Shown: one piece after another, positions 49,014-61,200 of the stretch
Position numbering within the stretch: position 1 is the first letter of the stretch
Layout of the letters: each line of letters opens with the position of its first letter
NCBI GenBank assembly: GCA_000310025.1
Contig: FN649741.1
Location: 1,946,771 to 2,010,770, forward strand
DNA length: 64,000 bases
DNA from: Ectocarpus siliculosus
Taxonomy: Eukaryota > Sar > Phaeophyceae > Ectocarpales > Ectocarpaceae
Reading direction: 5' to 3'
The notes under the pieces: generated by a model
Databases searched by the model: none
What the model was told of the DNA's origin: nothing
The model's input: only the letters and a program-made list of their open reading frames with translations
Made by a program: the position numbers and the translations under genes

Positions 49014-52000
49014 ATGACGGACCCGCAGCAGCAGCAGCAGCCACAGCAGCAGCTACAACCACAGCAACCGACCGATCCACCAGCTGCGGCTGTTGCTACT
49101 GCGGACGACCCCAGACGGCCGTTCGTTAGAGTGTGGGGCATGCTGTCAGCGATTGTAGTTCTGCCTGCTGCAATATTTGCCGTATCCCGCTCTTCTCAGG
49201 TGAGCGCCTTCAGCGGCGATGCCATCATGCTGTCTATGGGTGTTGCTGTAAACAGGACACCTAACAGTAACCTAACCGTTGAGGCTATCGAAAAGGACCA
49301 CGGTTTATCGGAGCGTTTTTCATAGCCCCACTCGTGTACGAACGTGACGCCACTGCAAGGGGAGCAACCGTGATGAATGGTGAACCCATTGCGTCGAATC
49401 GTTCTACTTGCAACGGTTGCCGTGCCCGTGCGCTCTACCCTCTGTCATTCTTCAGACGCCCAGGACCGAGATAGCCGTGAAGCCAATGCTGCTGGTCCGA
49501 CTACTTTTCTATTTGTGGGTGGTATTGAAAGTGGTGAGTTGCAAACGATACACCAGCAATGGTAGCTTGCGTATCTCAGTTTGTTTTTTGCCGAGATGTT
49601 CATGCTTGCTTCACAACAAATCTGATCGGGCAAACAACCCCACTCCAGAGAGCCCGCGCCACGTACTGCGTACCTGCCACGGATTTGGTGACATCCGACG
49701 TGCGTGTTGTTCTTACAGTGATTCGAGCACCATTTCGTAGTACGGTTGAGGGGCGCCGACGGAGGGGCGGATGTGCCGACCAAGGCGGGAAGTAGTTGTG
49801 ACCTGTCCACCTTGAAATCGACCCGCACGAAGTTGTTGTAAAATCTTCCAAGAAAACGAGAGGCTTAAAAACAAAAGTTGAAAAACAAACGGCACTCGAC
49901 AGTGTACTCTAACTGTCACGCTTGCCGCAAACTGTTGTGTTTGGCCCCAGTGGAGAAGGGTCGTTGCGAAAATAGCACCAGCGGCGGCAGAAGCGTCAGC
50001 TGCAAGGAAAGAGGCGGCGACCGCAACAAAGAAAAGAGGGGTGGAAAACGAGAGACTGGTGAGTTGACTCGGCGCCTTGAGGGTGCTCACACGCCGTTGA
50101 GCCATTTGGGACTGAATTCCCGAAGGCTTTTTTTCCCATTCTTCAACCTGGACAATTACCGTCCACAACTATTGTCTTCGCGGCATAGACTTACCATGAA
50201 GGGGCGGCTTGCACGAGGTTGATCTGCGAGCGTCCTCCATCCACATGCCCATTCTGCGTTGTCGGGTTCCTGCCATGAGAAACGGGCACCCGATATCAAA
50301 CCCTGCGTGATCACTTAAAACTACCTGTCTGCCTACATAGTGTTTCCTCCATAGAAAACCACTGTCCTTCTCAACCGAACCGTGCGATCCTCAAGGACCA
50401 ACTGCGCTCGTGCGGACTTTACGTCATCGTGTTCTAATGGGGTTCAACGTCCTTGACTCCTGGAAATCGAGGGCGCTCGGTAACATACCGTAGGGATATT
50501 CGAGCACATATCTTATCCAGCAGGTTGGCGGAAATGGCGCAGGCAAAACTTCTACTGGATGAAAATGCAGTAGACCGTCATATGTACGCAAGGAGTGTCA
50601 AATTGACTAAGGAGGAAGCCGAAAGCTTTCCAGCAAAGATAGACGATTCCAGGGAAGAGACGGCAACGGCGACACGAAACTCGCCTAAGCAGGAACAAGC
50701 CATGAGTAAGCCGGCGGCCGAGAACCAAACGATGTAGAGTCATCTAGGCTTGTCACGAGGAGCGGCCTTGTTGTGTTCATATTTTTCATACGAAATTTGC
50801 AGAAGATCATCGTTGCTGACGATTCCTATTGGTCGTCAAACCAACTGCGTACCCTCAATCCTATCATGGGTGTCTGTAGTTCATACTTCCTCCGGTCATT
50901 CCGTCATTTGTAGTCACACGAGACGACCACCCCGCGGAAAGATGCATGACTCCCGGCAAAACAAACCCCTAACTACGCAAGCCGAACGAGGAAATATGCC
51001 TAGAGATATCGAGATGCATAGCTTAGCTCGACTTCCCAAATACCTAGTGCATCGAATAGAGCTATCTTTGCACCCGAACGAAGCTGAGGTTTTATGTTTT
51101 ATGGATGTCACCAAGGGCAGGCCTAACGGTTCCAGACTTGGACGGATGTGAGAGCTGGACATGACGAAAGAAACTAAAGTTTCGCATTGAAAGCTCATGC
51201 CCGAATATAGCGACTACACACACCACGGTTGCAGGGTTGGTTTGAATTGGAAAGTAACGTGTTGAGGCGGTCAGAATATCTATTCCTATCACAAAGGCTC
51301 CTCCTGGTCGATCTCACTCCATCCTCCTGTAGTCCGAAGAAGTTGTAGAGTGCTCGACGTTTGCGGTCAACGGCTGTTGTGCTGAAGTCTAGAAAGCGAT
51401 CGTAGCCCCGGAGAATGTCATCTGGGGGTATTCAATCACAAGCCGGATTACCCATAGAGACGCCGCGCTATAGACCCCAAGTTCCAACTCAGGGTCGGGA
51501 TGGTCTTGGGCAATACATACTGGAGCAGAAGGGCGGATGCGTGCGTCGTTTGCTTCTGGAGTGTTCGCTTGGGAAACTCGATGTCCCAAAGAGATTGAGC
51601 AGCCAGACTGAAACGTACGCCGTTCGTCGTGCGTCTTCCCCTTACCAAGTACTGTGATGAAACGGGGTAGACACCCCAAAGGTCGATAATACCGTTAGCT
51701 AGAAAGCGTTGTCGCGATGGATGGTAGATCCAGTGTGGGGCGTTCTCCCGGAGCAAGAACAGGATCGACAGTCGGGGCGATTACAGGAACGTATACGGGG
51801 TGGCATGTCCAAACCATAGGAGAGCACACACTGCTAACGAAACCGTCACGTCGCAAGTCAACACTAACACCGACAACACCTTGCTACAGGCGCACCCTAT
51901 TGCGGAGCAGCGACTTTTCCAAGTGCATTTACTACGTTGATCTCCTGGCTTGTATTTTGTCGGCATATATTTCTGCTTCCGAGTCTTACGGTCGTTTCGA

Positions 52001-54110
52001 TGTACTTGGAGTAATCTTTCTTGTAGTGTATGCATACTGTTGCCTAAGAATAAAAAAACATCATTTGATCTGCAAGTGTGTTGGTCACGTTGAAAGAATC
52101 ACCTTGGCGCACAACAACATTCAGCGGTTTCAATGTACGAAGTATGATGCTTCGTAGAAATATTCATGTTGTCCATGCTGCTCCGCCGACCCCCGGTATG
52201 CTGTTCGATTCGGTAGCAGATTCAGTTCCCACGTCTTCTCTTGTTTTGTGGTCATCCACCTTGCGTTTCCCTCAAGCAGAGAGAATGTCCCGGCGAATTC
52301 GCCACGTGTACCCGAGGCACTGTTGTAAATTCCAAAGTCGAACAGTTGCGCTCCGGGGCGCTTGTTTCGGTCATAGCGTCAAGGGGCGTCTCCGTCTTGG
52401 TGAATATTTACCCCCAGTTCTTCCATCAACACCCCTTACCCCCATTCCTTTCAGCAACTCCCCCTTCCTTCTCTCGCCCAAACGCTACTCCCGCTTCCTG
52501 TTTCTCAGTCGGCAGACCTCTTGGCCGCACAAGCAACATTGGCGGAACTCAAAGCCGAACTCGCCCCTTTCAAAGCCAAGGAGGCGGCCAGGAGAGAGGC
52601 GGAAGCGGAGAGAGTGGTGAGTAGATCTCCGCCGCCCCCAACAACTTCGCTGGTTAACGACAATGTTCGTCCACTTTCACTCGATAGGAAACCGCACGCG
52701 TGCATCAACCACGGTCCGATCTGCGCCACCACACCCATCCGCGTCCGCAAGAACGTTGAACATGGACCACGATCCGGTGTAGGGGGCGGCCAAACCGACA
52801 ACTCGTTGGGTAGCATAGATTTTCGGGGTGTGGCATGGACCTTGTTAGATCCACTTTTCTCCCGTTCATCTCCTTGAGAGTAGTTCAGTCAGACAGGTGG
52901 CTCGACTTTTGGTTTTGACTAACGACTGTTCGCTTCGTGTTGCACTGCTGCACGTGTACCTCATGCTGGAGGCCGATCAGGCGAGAAAACGGAGAGAGGA
53001 AGTCGCGGCGAAGATTGAAGTGTTTCTGCTTGCGTCAGGGTAAGAGTTTTCAACAGCGCCGCTCCTCATTCCCGTATCTCGCCGATGATTTCACATTGAC
53101 GTGGTAGATCGGGGCGGCTCCTTTCCGCTGGCAGCTCTCTATCACTCATCTAACGTGGACAAACTAGCCATTCGCAGATTGAAGAATGCACCCGCCGTGG
53201 GCAATACGGCCTACAGACAGTCCAGATGCTTGAGTTGCGCAGAGTTTTCTATTGATAAGGCGTGCGTTTGAGGTCGATATTGAAGTGAACGTGTCCACCT
53301 GGAGGTGTGACCTGCCAACCGTCTGATCACTGCTGGATGTGCCGCCTCTCTTCGAACGTTAGACATCCTGACTGGTATATGCACGTGGGAGATGAGCAAC
53401 TATGCGCGAAAGCAGCCAACAGCGGGCATATCGAGGTGCTTCAATGGGCAAGAAAGCAAGAATGCCCTTGGGACGAGGCGACGTGCTCAAACGCGGCATT
53501 TTTCGGGCACCTTGAGGTGCTTCAGTGGGCAAGAAACAACGGGTGCCCCTGGAACAAGTACACATGCCATGGTGCGGTTTGGAACGGACATCTTGAGGTC
53601 CTTCAGTGGGCAAGAAACAATGGGTGCCCCTGGGACGAGACAACGTGCTATGGAGCAGCTGCTGGTGGACACCTTACCCTCCTGCAATGGGCGCGAAGCA
53701 ACGGATGCCCCTGGGACAGGTTCACGTGCACAAATGCTGCTGAGAACGGGCATCTCGATGTGCTTCAATGGGCAAGAAGCAACGGATGCCCCTGGGACGA
53801 GAGCGCGTGCACTTTCGCGGCTTTCAACGGACATCTTGAGATCCTGCAATGGGCAAGAAGAAACGGATGCCCGTGGGACGAGAGCGCGTGTTCCTACGCG
53901 GCTTTCAACGGACATCTTGAGGTGCTTCAATGGGCAAGAAGCAACGGATGCCCCTGGGACGAGACGACGTGTTCTCGAGCGTCCTCGGGAGGACACCTGA
54001 AGGTGCTTCAATGGGCAAGAAAGAACCGGTGCCCCTGGTTTAGAGAAGATTGCATGCGGCTGGCTCACGGCAACCACGACCATATGTCTGCTTGGATTCG
54101 CAACAATTAG
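49014..54110 (+). CDS. Membrane-coiled-coil-ankyrin repeat protein, copy A (six exons)
   Basis: Function unknown. Exons: 49014-49199, 49456-49533, 49951-50058, 52509-52616, 52972-53039, 53363-54110; 1296 nt, 431 residues. Exon 1: Gln/Pro-rich start, the conserved TADDPRRPFV, then a hydrophobic segment (about 41-57). Exon 2: a second hydrophobic segment (about 73-88). Exons 3-5: Ala/Lys/Glu/Arg-rich, probably coiled coil, including AELAPFKAKEAARREAEAER. Exon 6: HPDWYMHVGDEQLC then eight 27-residue ankyrin-like units. The first four junctions are phase 0 and the coil-ankyrin junction is phase 2, fixed by comparison with copy B. The start ATG is conserved in copy B, which has an in-frame TGA three codons upstream. 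If the last donor (GGGTAAGAG) were not used, the coil gene would end at a TAA and the ankyrin part would be a separate gene from an ATG near 53307. The ankyrin units resemble those called EsV-1-199-like in brown algae. Confidence 0.65.
53398..54107 (+). repeat. Eight tandem 81-bp ankyrin-like repeats
   Basis: 81-bp units encoding 27 residues with cores ggacatcttgaggt and caatgggcaagaa, nearly identical at the DNA level in several neighbouring units (especially 53740-53990). Such uniformity implies recent unit duplication or gene conversion. Equivalent arrays are at 37.37-38.03 kb and from 63.80 kb. Long minus-strand open frames through the arrays are artefacts of the periodicity. Confidence 0.85.
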
Positions 54111-57100
54111 ACCAAAACCAAACATGGGAGCGTGCAACGGTAATAACCCTTTCCGTAGACGACACGGCACGGATGGATGCCTTTCTCGGTATCAACAGGC
54201 AAAGGGTTGCAAGTACTGCTGTAAGGGCAAGGGAGGTTTCAGGGCGCTGGGGCATGTGAGAAATTGATCAGAGGCCGATATACCTGTGACAAGAAACCAA
54301 CGACATGGGATGCGGGGCGAACAGGACAGCCATCGTGCTCAGCATTGTGAAACGAGATGGCAGTTGCGGTGCGCAGGTTTTTTCGCCTCTTTCTCCGAGA
54401 TAACCGAGAGTGACTGGAGACGGGAGGGGGGTAGGCCCCAACAGATTACCACGGGTCGCCCCGCAGAATACTATGGGGACTTCTCCTTTCGCGCCGACGA
54501 AGCACAAGGAAACATCAACCTGACTTGGACAACACTGGCCGGCTTGTTGAGCACGAGGCGCTTGATTTCGAGCGGGGAAGTCTTTGAGCCTTAGAGAGGA
54601 GGGCTGAGAAAGAGAAGATGCATCATATAACCTGCAATACATGAAAATTGACCAACTTGACGGATTTGAACATGGGCGTGATGTGCAAACAGTAGTTCGC
54701 TAGCTTAGGCAGGCGTGGTATAGTCACAGCGCGTTGAACAGAAAGTGGCCTTCATTCGATTCGCCCGTGGTGCAACGTTGTATACATGGCTCTATCACGC
54801 TGGTGCTGTGAAATGCCGTCCGTTCTTCAAGGAATGTCATTGTCACCATGTTCCCAATGTTCTTCGCGAATATATGATCTATGAACTCCCTGCGGCCTTT
54901 GCTTCAAGAATACAAGTAAACAACCTTCTTTCACAGCCGGCCACTGCTTCTTCCCTGAATCGGCGATATCAATTTATGTCTTATGTGAATCCCATACCCT
55001 TCGTGCCTTTGAAACAATCAACATGTTCGTTCATCGAGCCTGCGCATTACATTCACTTTCCATTTTTCGTTCGCTAGATCACTCCTTCTCGCTGTCCTCG
55101 GTTCATTCAATTCCATGTCCCACGTTTGTTGTCGCCTTCATCAGCGGTCGTTCTCTGCAGTATGTACGTCGATACGCGACGCCCACCGCCCACAAGGTGT
55201 AGACTAATACCGCTTGCTTGAAAGCAGCGTAGTCTAAACTACTGTAGGTGTAACTCGCTTGTGTCTATGATGTTTGGAGTGAATGTCGCACGTTTAACGC
55301 GGTCGTGCTGCCAGCAAAGAAAAACTAATATGCCTTACAAGCCAAAGGAGAAGGATCAAAATAGCATGAGGAGAACAAATAAAAAAGTTACGGCTGCGTC
55401 TCTCAAACGTTCAAGCATCGACCCAAAGGAGATATTTACAAATTATAGGTTGCGATTCTCTCGAAGCTCTCTCGATTGACAGTACTGTAGTCCCGCCAAC
55501 GTCCTGCCTCTTCTTACGATTCGGACACTTCTTCTTGCGATTCGGGCAAGCCTGGCGTGACTCCTGTATCCTTGACACCAAGGATAAACACTGGACGCAT
55601 CTCCTTTTCTCTAGTCGACACAATGATTGAACGTCTGCGTCAAATCGATGTCGAGCCTCCAAGGCGGGGCACGAGGCCTTGAAAAGCAGCTCCGGGCAGC
55701 AATACCATTCACAAACCCCCATGTCTGCATGTATGTACATCACAGAAGAGGTAAGCGTCGAAGACCAGTACTTTCCCACATGCAGACATAAACACCGTGG
55801 TGATAGTATCTTGGATGAGCATTTGCATACAACAAGCGTTTCCTGATGAAATCTACTGTACACCGGATTTGTTTGATGTCGGGAATGCAATAACGATGCC
55901 GTCACTCGACCTACATAAAGTATTCCTATCCACAAGGGGCGGCAAGTAAGTTCCCTTATACCTACATGTCGTATGCAGGTAAATACAAACAAACTTAGCC
56001 ACAAATAGGTTACGAGACTACATTATCTAGTCTACAGAGAATAGCCATTTGTGGCAAGCTTCTTACCAGGACGGCAATTTTGAAAAGGTTGAAAACTCAG
56101 CAAATTGGCACGAATGGGTCGTGAGAAGTTAGTTGTGAGAAGTCGTTCTTCTTTGTACCGTTTTGTTTCTGTTGTATCAAGGGTCAATTAATGTGAAAAA
56201 AGAATCGAGACACATAGATAGGCCCACTAATCGAAAACCGGGGTCCGTGAGTTATTTTGGGGGGGGCTCTAATTTATCGGTATGTTTTGCTTAAAGGGCA
56301 CCGCGGATAGAAAACCATCTCCAGTAGGGGGGTCAATGACATTTTTTCATGAACGAAGCCCCCTTAACTAATTCCTATGAAAGACAGAAGTCGAAATTGC
56401 CCCATGTGTCTGGGATTATTTTTCACGTAGACCCTTGGTTGTATGGAAAAAAATCGGATGAAAGGCTGTCCCCGCGCCACTGCCACTCCCCGCACACGCC
56501 GGCACGCGCATCTCTCTTCGCGTTCACTTGCCTTGTAAGCACAGTGGCTGGCCGCCGCTTGGCCGATTCCACTTGACAGGTATGGATCTATCCGTTGGGT
56601 AATGTTGTTCAGTACACTTCGAGCTCGTGTGCGCGTGCCTCCGAAGAACTCATGATACACGATACATGCCTTGCCTACAAGCAGCATCATCAGTACCTTG
56701 CAGGTCGAGTTGTGAATTGAAAACCTGTCGATGGCCAAAACAAGCAGCAACTCTCACCATCCTTCGAGAGTAGAGCGGTTCCACCAGTGAAGAGTAGCTT
56801 TCCAGTCGTATACCGCGATCGGAGGCCCACTAGACTATAGCCCAAGTTGTCTATACTATGCTTGTTTTCACAGATGAATTCCGCCGAGAAGTCGAAACAC
56901 AATAACAAGCCCAGGCCACCTGTTTTTTGGCGTCGCCTTCCTTGCGCGTGCAAACCACATCGTACAAAATCAGCACCCAGCGTTGTCAAGTAAGTGTGGG
57001 AAAGCAAAAGTTCTCTCGAAACAGGGCGGCAAGGTCTCAAAGTTGGCATGCAGTGTGATGGGTGACGGAAGTATAAGTGCGGTGCAATGATTCCCCTGGA

Positions 57101-57809
57101 TCATTATCAATCAAAGTCTTGCTCTTTGACACCCGTTCACTATCTGGATATTATTTCTGTATGTACATCACCTTTGGTAGCATCGGGTGATACATTTACT
57201 TGCGTGATGTGGACACACGACATCGAGATACCTTTCACGAGAGCGATATACATATATCGGTGTCCAAGGGTTTCACCGGGCGTGAACAACAGCCCTCTCG
57301 GTCAGAACCTTCAAACCAATCAAAAAATAATGCAAATTAATTAACCCGGACGATCAATGATGCGGTGCGAACAGCAATTTTACTTCGCAGCTCTCATGTT
57401 TAGGCTATCGATGGTCTCGGCATGGCAATTTATGTGCATAGATGTTTTTTCATGTGTAGACCTATATATATGTGTGTGTAAACGTCCTTTCTCCTTTAAG
57501 AGGCAGGTCTGTTCTCTCCTGGATATACGGTAGACATTGATTGGGCTATTTGATCAAATGTCGGCAAGCCGCGGGCCACTCTAGGGCGTCCTTCGAAGAA
57601 CTACATATTCCCAGGATGTGAGGTGAAAAGAAAGGCGTTGCTGCTGCTGTCGTCGGCACAAACAGAATGAAGTTCCTTCTGTAGTTTACGATGTAAAGTG
57701 AATGGTTTGTTATCGGAGCGGGATGATCGATGATGGTTGATTCCAGTACCTTCTCACTCCAACCAACTTTCCCTGTCCGCAGGTACTGTTTTTTTATTTG
57801 TGGTGCAAG
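54111..57809. other. Spacer between the two tandem gene copies
   Basis: No supported gene. It contains the dispersed repeat at 56.29-56.40 kb. A 197-codon minus-strand frame (55411-56004) and short plus-strand frames (54745-55077; 55261-55479, the latter Lys-rich) have no recognised domain. Parts of 56.5-56.8 kb vaguely resemble 44.7-45.0 kb (shared cttgacaggtatg- and gagcggttcaccag-like words). Confidence 0.45.
56293..56403 (+). repeat. Dispersed repeat shared with 9.37-9.49 kb
   Basis: Second copy of the block at about 9370-9485, same orientation, located between the two ankyrin-family genes. Confidence 0.6.
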
Positions 57810-57882
57810 ATGGCCAAGACCCACTCCAAGAAGTCCGCCAAGGCACCCGACAAGGCCGGCGACAAGAATTGTTCCCGGAGAG
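57810..57882 (+). pseudogene. Histone H2B-like N-terminal tail exon, orphan
   Basis: ATG in good context (caagatggcc) followed by MAKTHSKKSAKAP and DKAGDK, matching the lysine-rich start of stramenopile H2B from family knowledge, then a GTGAGC donor at 57883. No histone-fold sequence (for example a VETYSSYIYKVL-like segment) occurs downstream in the window, so it is either a pseudogene fragment or an exon of a gene whose other exons I cannot see. The minus-strand frame over it, with a Gly-rich hydrophobic stretch, is probably its shadow. Confidence 0.5.
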
Positions 57883-58219
57883 GTGAGCCTGATCGATGAT
57901 CTCATTCTGTTTTCTTGCGGCCCCCATGGCGAGTGTTGAGAACTTACCTGTATGAATGTAGGGGATAAGGCACTAGGATAGTCACGTGATGGTCGCACGG
58001 TATCGTCGTACGTCGTACGTCGGGGTGGCGCGCTTCAGCGGTATGAACTAATGTAGCCAACAATTGTCCTACGAAAATGGGGGCACGGAGTTGGGTACCG
58101 GTATTGGCAGCTCGTGTCGGCGAGAGATACGATTGATCTTTCTGTGACTTTGCCGTTACCGTATTCAGTGAGGTGTGTGCTTGCGACACATCCTGAACCA
58201 TTCATTCGCGTGAACAGGC

Positions 58220-61200
58220 ATGGTGAACCAGCATCATCAACAGCTGCAACAGCAGCACAAGCCGCAGGAATCGAGCAATCAACCTTCTAAAGCTATCACT
58301 ACTGCAGATGACCCCCGGCAACCGTTCGTTGGAGTGTTCGGCTTGATGGGGTCGATGGTACTTCTACTCGTTGCAATATACACAGACTTCCGCAACATGT
58401 CCCAGGTAAGCGCAAAAGTAAGCGCTGCATAGATTCATGTATAGTCTTTAGGTCTTGCCGGGAGTTGGCCGCTCGTTTCCAGGTAGTACATATATTGACG
58501 ATTGTCCGAACACGCACAAGGCTTACTCGAATGAGATTCTCGTCTTCTCGCCACGCTTACAGCGGGCATTTGAGAACCGACATAAGGGGAAAAGGGACTA
58601 CACTGTCACCGAACTACTGTAGATTTCAGCCCAAGATCTTCTGGAGTTTAACCAACGGTTGTTCCAGGATATTCTACACGTCATCGATGCAAGCACCGGA
58701 AGCACAAAATTAAACCACGCCCGTTGAAACTACACCGGAAGAATCGCACTTCAATTGGTGCACGACTAACTTGAAGACGATGACCCTACAGGTGACCACT
58801 TGAGTATCCGCCAGTCTACCTGGCGATACCCGACACTGCTTTTTTGACCGCCTGCTCTTGATCCAACTCCAATAACCCCGTCTGGTCATGTTTTCCGTCG
58901 CCCTCTAGCGTTGTCTCGGGTATGACTTGCCGCGGCCGTGCGTATCCCTCCTGTGCAACACTTTTAGCACCCCTTGTAGACCCTACATCCCCGATAAATA
59001 GGGTTGCTGCCGATAAGAAGGCTGCTGTGGCTCTCACCTGTCGACGATGCAGTATATCGTGTTCCGTCGACGGCAGTACGCCCGATGACAATATTGGCGG
59101 AATAATCGGCGACATTACACTTGACTTGTTGCGCCTAACAACTAAATGATGGAGCTTCCTCTATACCTCGCACTACCGCTACCCCGCTTGAGGCAAAGTG
59201 CCTTTTAGTACACTCCGAACGAGGCCGTCCGATAATCGAGTCCCCTCTGTGCCATCGTTGAGATTCCTCGAAGGGGGGGTTGACGGTCGACGACAAACCG
59301 ACGACAAGAACTCGTGTTCTAGCACGTGTCGAAAGGAAGTGCTTGTAATTTTCGAACGACGACGCACCTCTGGCTTTGGATGTATCAACGACCTGTTGGT
59401 AAATAGTCTACAATAGTAGCACCAACTTTTTTATGTCCTCAATTTATTGTATATTCGAGCTGCGGATACCAGTCTCAACGGCAGTCATACTAGTTTCAAA
59501 CAATACGCGGAAGCAGAACGCGGTATTACCGTAATCACGTTAGTTCTACCGTATCCACCTACTACCCATCCTGATCGTTCCAGCAGGCTGTGGATACCAC
59601 TCGTCGGTGAAGCAATAGACAATAAAAGCTACACATAAAGCGAAGCTGTTTCTAGGGGACGATTTTGGTTATCCTGTCGGTGTTGAAGAGCAACTACTGC
59701 ATGTGCCAATGACAACATGTTTCAAAACTGGACATCCCGCTTCTTTCAGCGGGATTGTGCCCATCACGGAATTTACCAGGAGTAACAATTGATGCGCTGG
59801 CGTTCGTTGAACCTTCGGTTGTCATGAGCACTGTCTCGTGCTCTTGTACGTTCAGAGGTCGTGGACAACGTGGCCCGCCCGCACGATTCCGACGGGCAGC
59901 CTCACCGGAGATCATGGGAAACGACGGAACCCTGGTCAGCCTCCAGGGAACACCACTAATACTGAAGTTATAGACACGCTTGAAACTGGTCCATGTGTTT
60001 CGGGGACAGCACAACCTGAGCTACGCCGTAGGCAACAAGCCGGGATACACTTATCCCTCGCTCTTCCACCGCTTCGCGGACGATGTCCGTCGTGCAACAG
60101 GCACATGCGCCCGGCAGCAAGATCTAGCAGCATTACATGTGTCCCATTGCGTGGACAGACAGCCGTTTACAAACAAAATCTCCCCATCTTGCACCGCCGG
60201 CTCCTTGCTCGACTACCCCAGATATGGCAGAACCACGCTAACCTAGACGAAAGGCTTCGGCAAATGGCATTGCCACCAGAGGCAGGACTGACAACATTCG
60301 GCTTCTACAACACTATGGTGAGCGCAGTAAGTTGATGGTGCCGCAGAACTTTGATAACTTAGCTTTTATGCGGGGCAACAACGATACACGTACTGTTGAT
60401 GAAATAGTCCACACTCACGAGCACATCGTAACGGGGGGAGGGGGGGTACTCGTGATTCTTGAAGCAAGCAAATTTTGCAACAATGTTAAAGGTTTGCCCC
60501 GCTGGGGATATTGGATGCATCATGCTCGCGATCCGAAAACAGTAGCCGCCTCTTGGCCGCGTACAGCGAAGGGGCAATACAGTAGCATGGTATTAACCAA
60601 ATTTGATAGTCGGTACATTTCAAAACCAAGGTGGCGATCAGCGCACCCCGGATCTTTAGTAGTTGCTGGGTATTGGAGTATGTTTATGTCAGCTTCGGTG
60701 GTTTCTGCGTTCGCCTAGACTAACCCGTCACCACCAGCTTTGACTCGCTTTCTACCGTTGTGCGGAGGTATGCACTTGTCTTCGCCTTTCACCAACAGAA
60801 TGATGGGGGGGCATTCACGAAAAAACGGCGGCTACGGCCCGGTGATGGTTCCAGCGGCAACTCCCGCGAGTCACTTAAAGGCTCTGTACTATATGTGATG
60901 TTTTCTCGTTACCGCAAGAAGCTATGTATGACAAACCAAATTTTCAGAGAAAACGAAGAAAATATGTCCGGGCGACGTGTACGCGTGACGCCCGCAAAAA
61001 AATGGCCTTTATTATTTGTTGCTGCACTACCCCACCTAAAGAGATGCCGACTGAGCTTGCCGACCATGTTTCTGTCCGACCATCCTAGCCCCATATTCGG
61101 CCCCGGCCCCAAGGAGATTACAAACGAGTACACACACATTTCGCTTGACCGCTTTCCGAAAGCAATGGTCACGATTTGGAGATGAGGCCGCACGCCCGGT

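Noticed and set aside
50453-50737. Charged, coiled-coil-like frame in an intron of copy A
   Set aside because: Flanking splice phases (2 in, 1 out) do not fit the phase-0 exon series and copy B has no counterpart. It may be a relic exon, but I could not support it.
53487-54170. 227-codon minus-strand frame with periodic CPLKHLKMSV-like units
   Set aside because: Produced by reading the 81-bp ankyrin repeat backwards; the same artefact occurs over the other two arrays.
55411-56004. 197-codon minus-strand open frame
   Set aside because: Composition is not protein-like (Cys-rich, with a short repeat CPNRKK), with no domain or paralogue.
59755-60718. Possible nested gene in intron 1 of copy B
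   Set aside because: Several overlapping frames look mildly protein-like (for example LDERLRQMALPPEAG before a GTGAGC donor), but no frame is consistent and no family is recognised.
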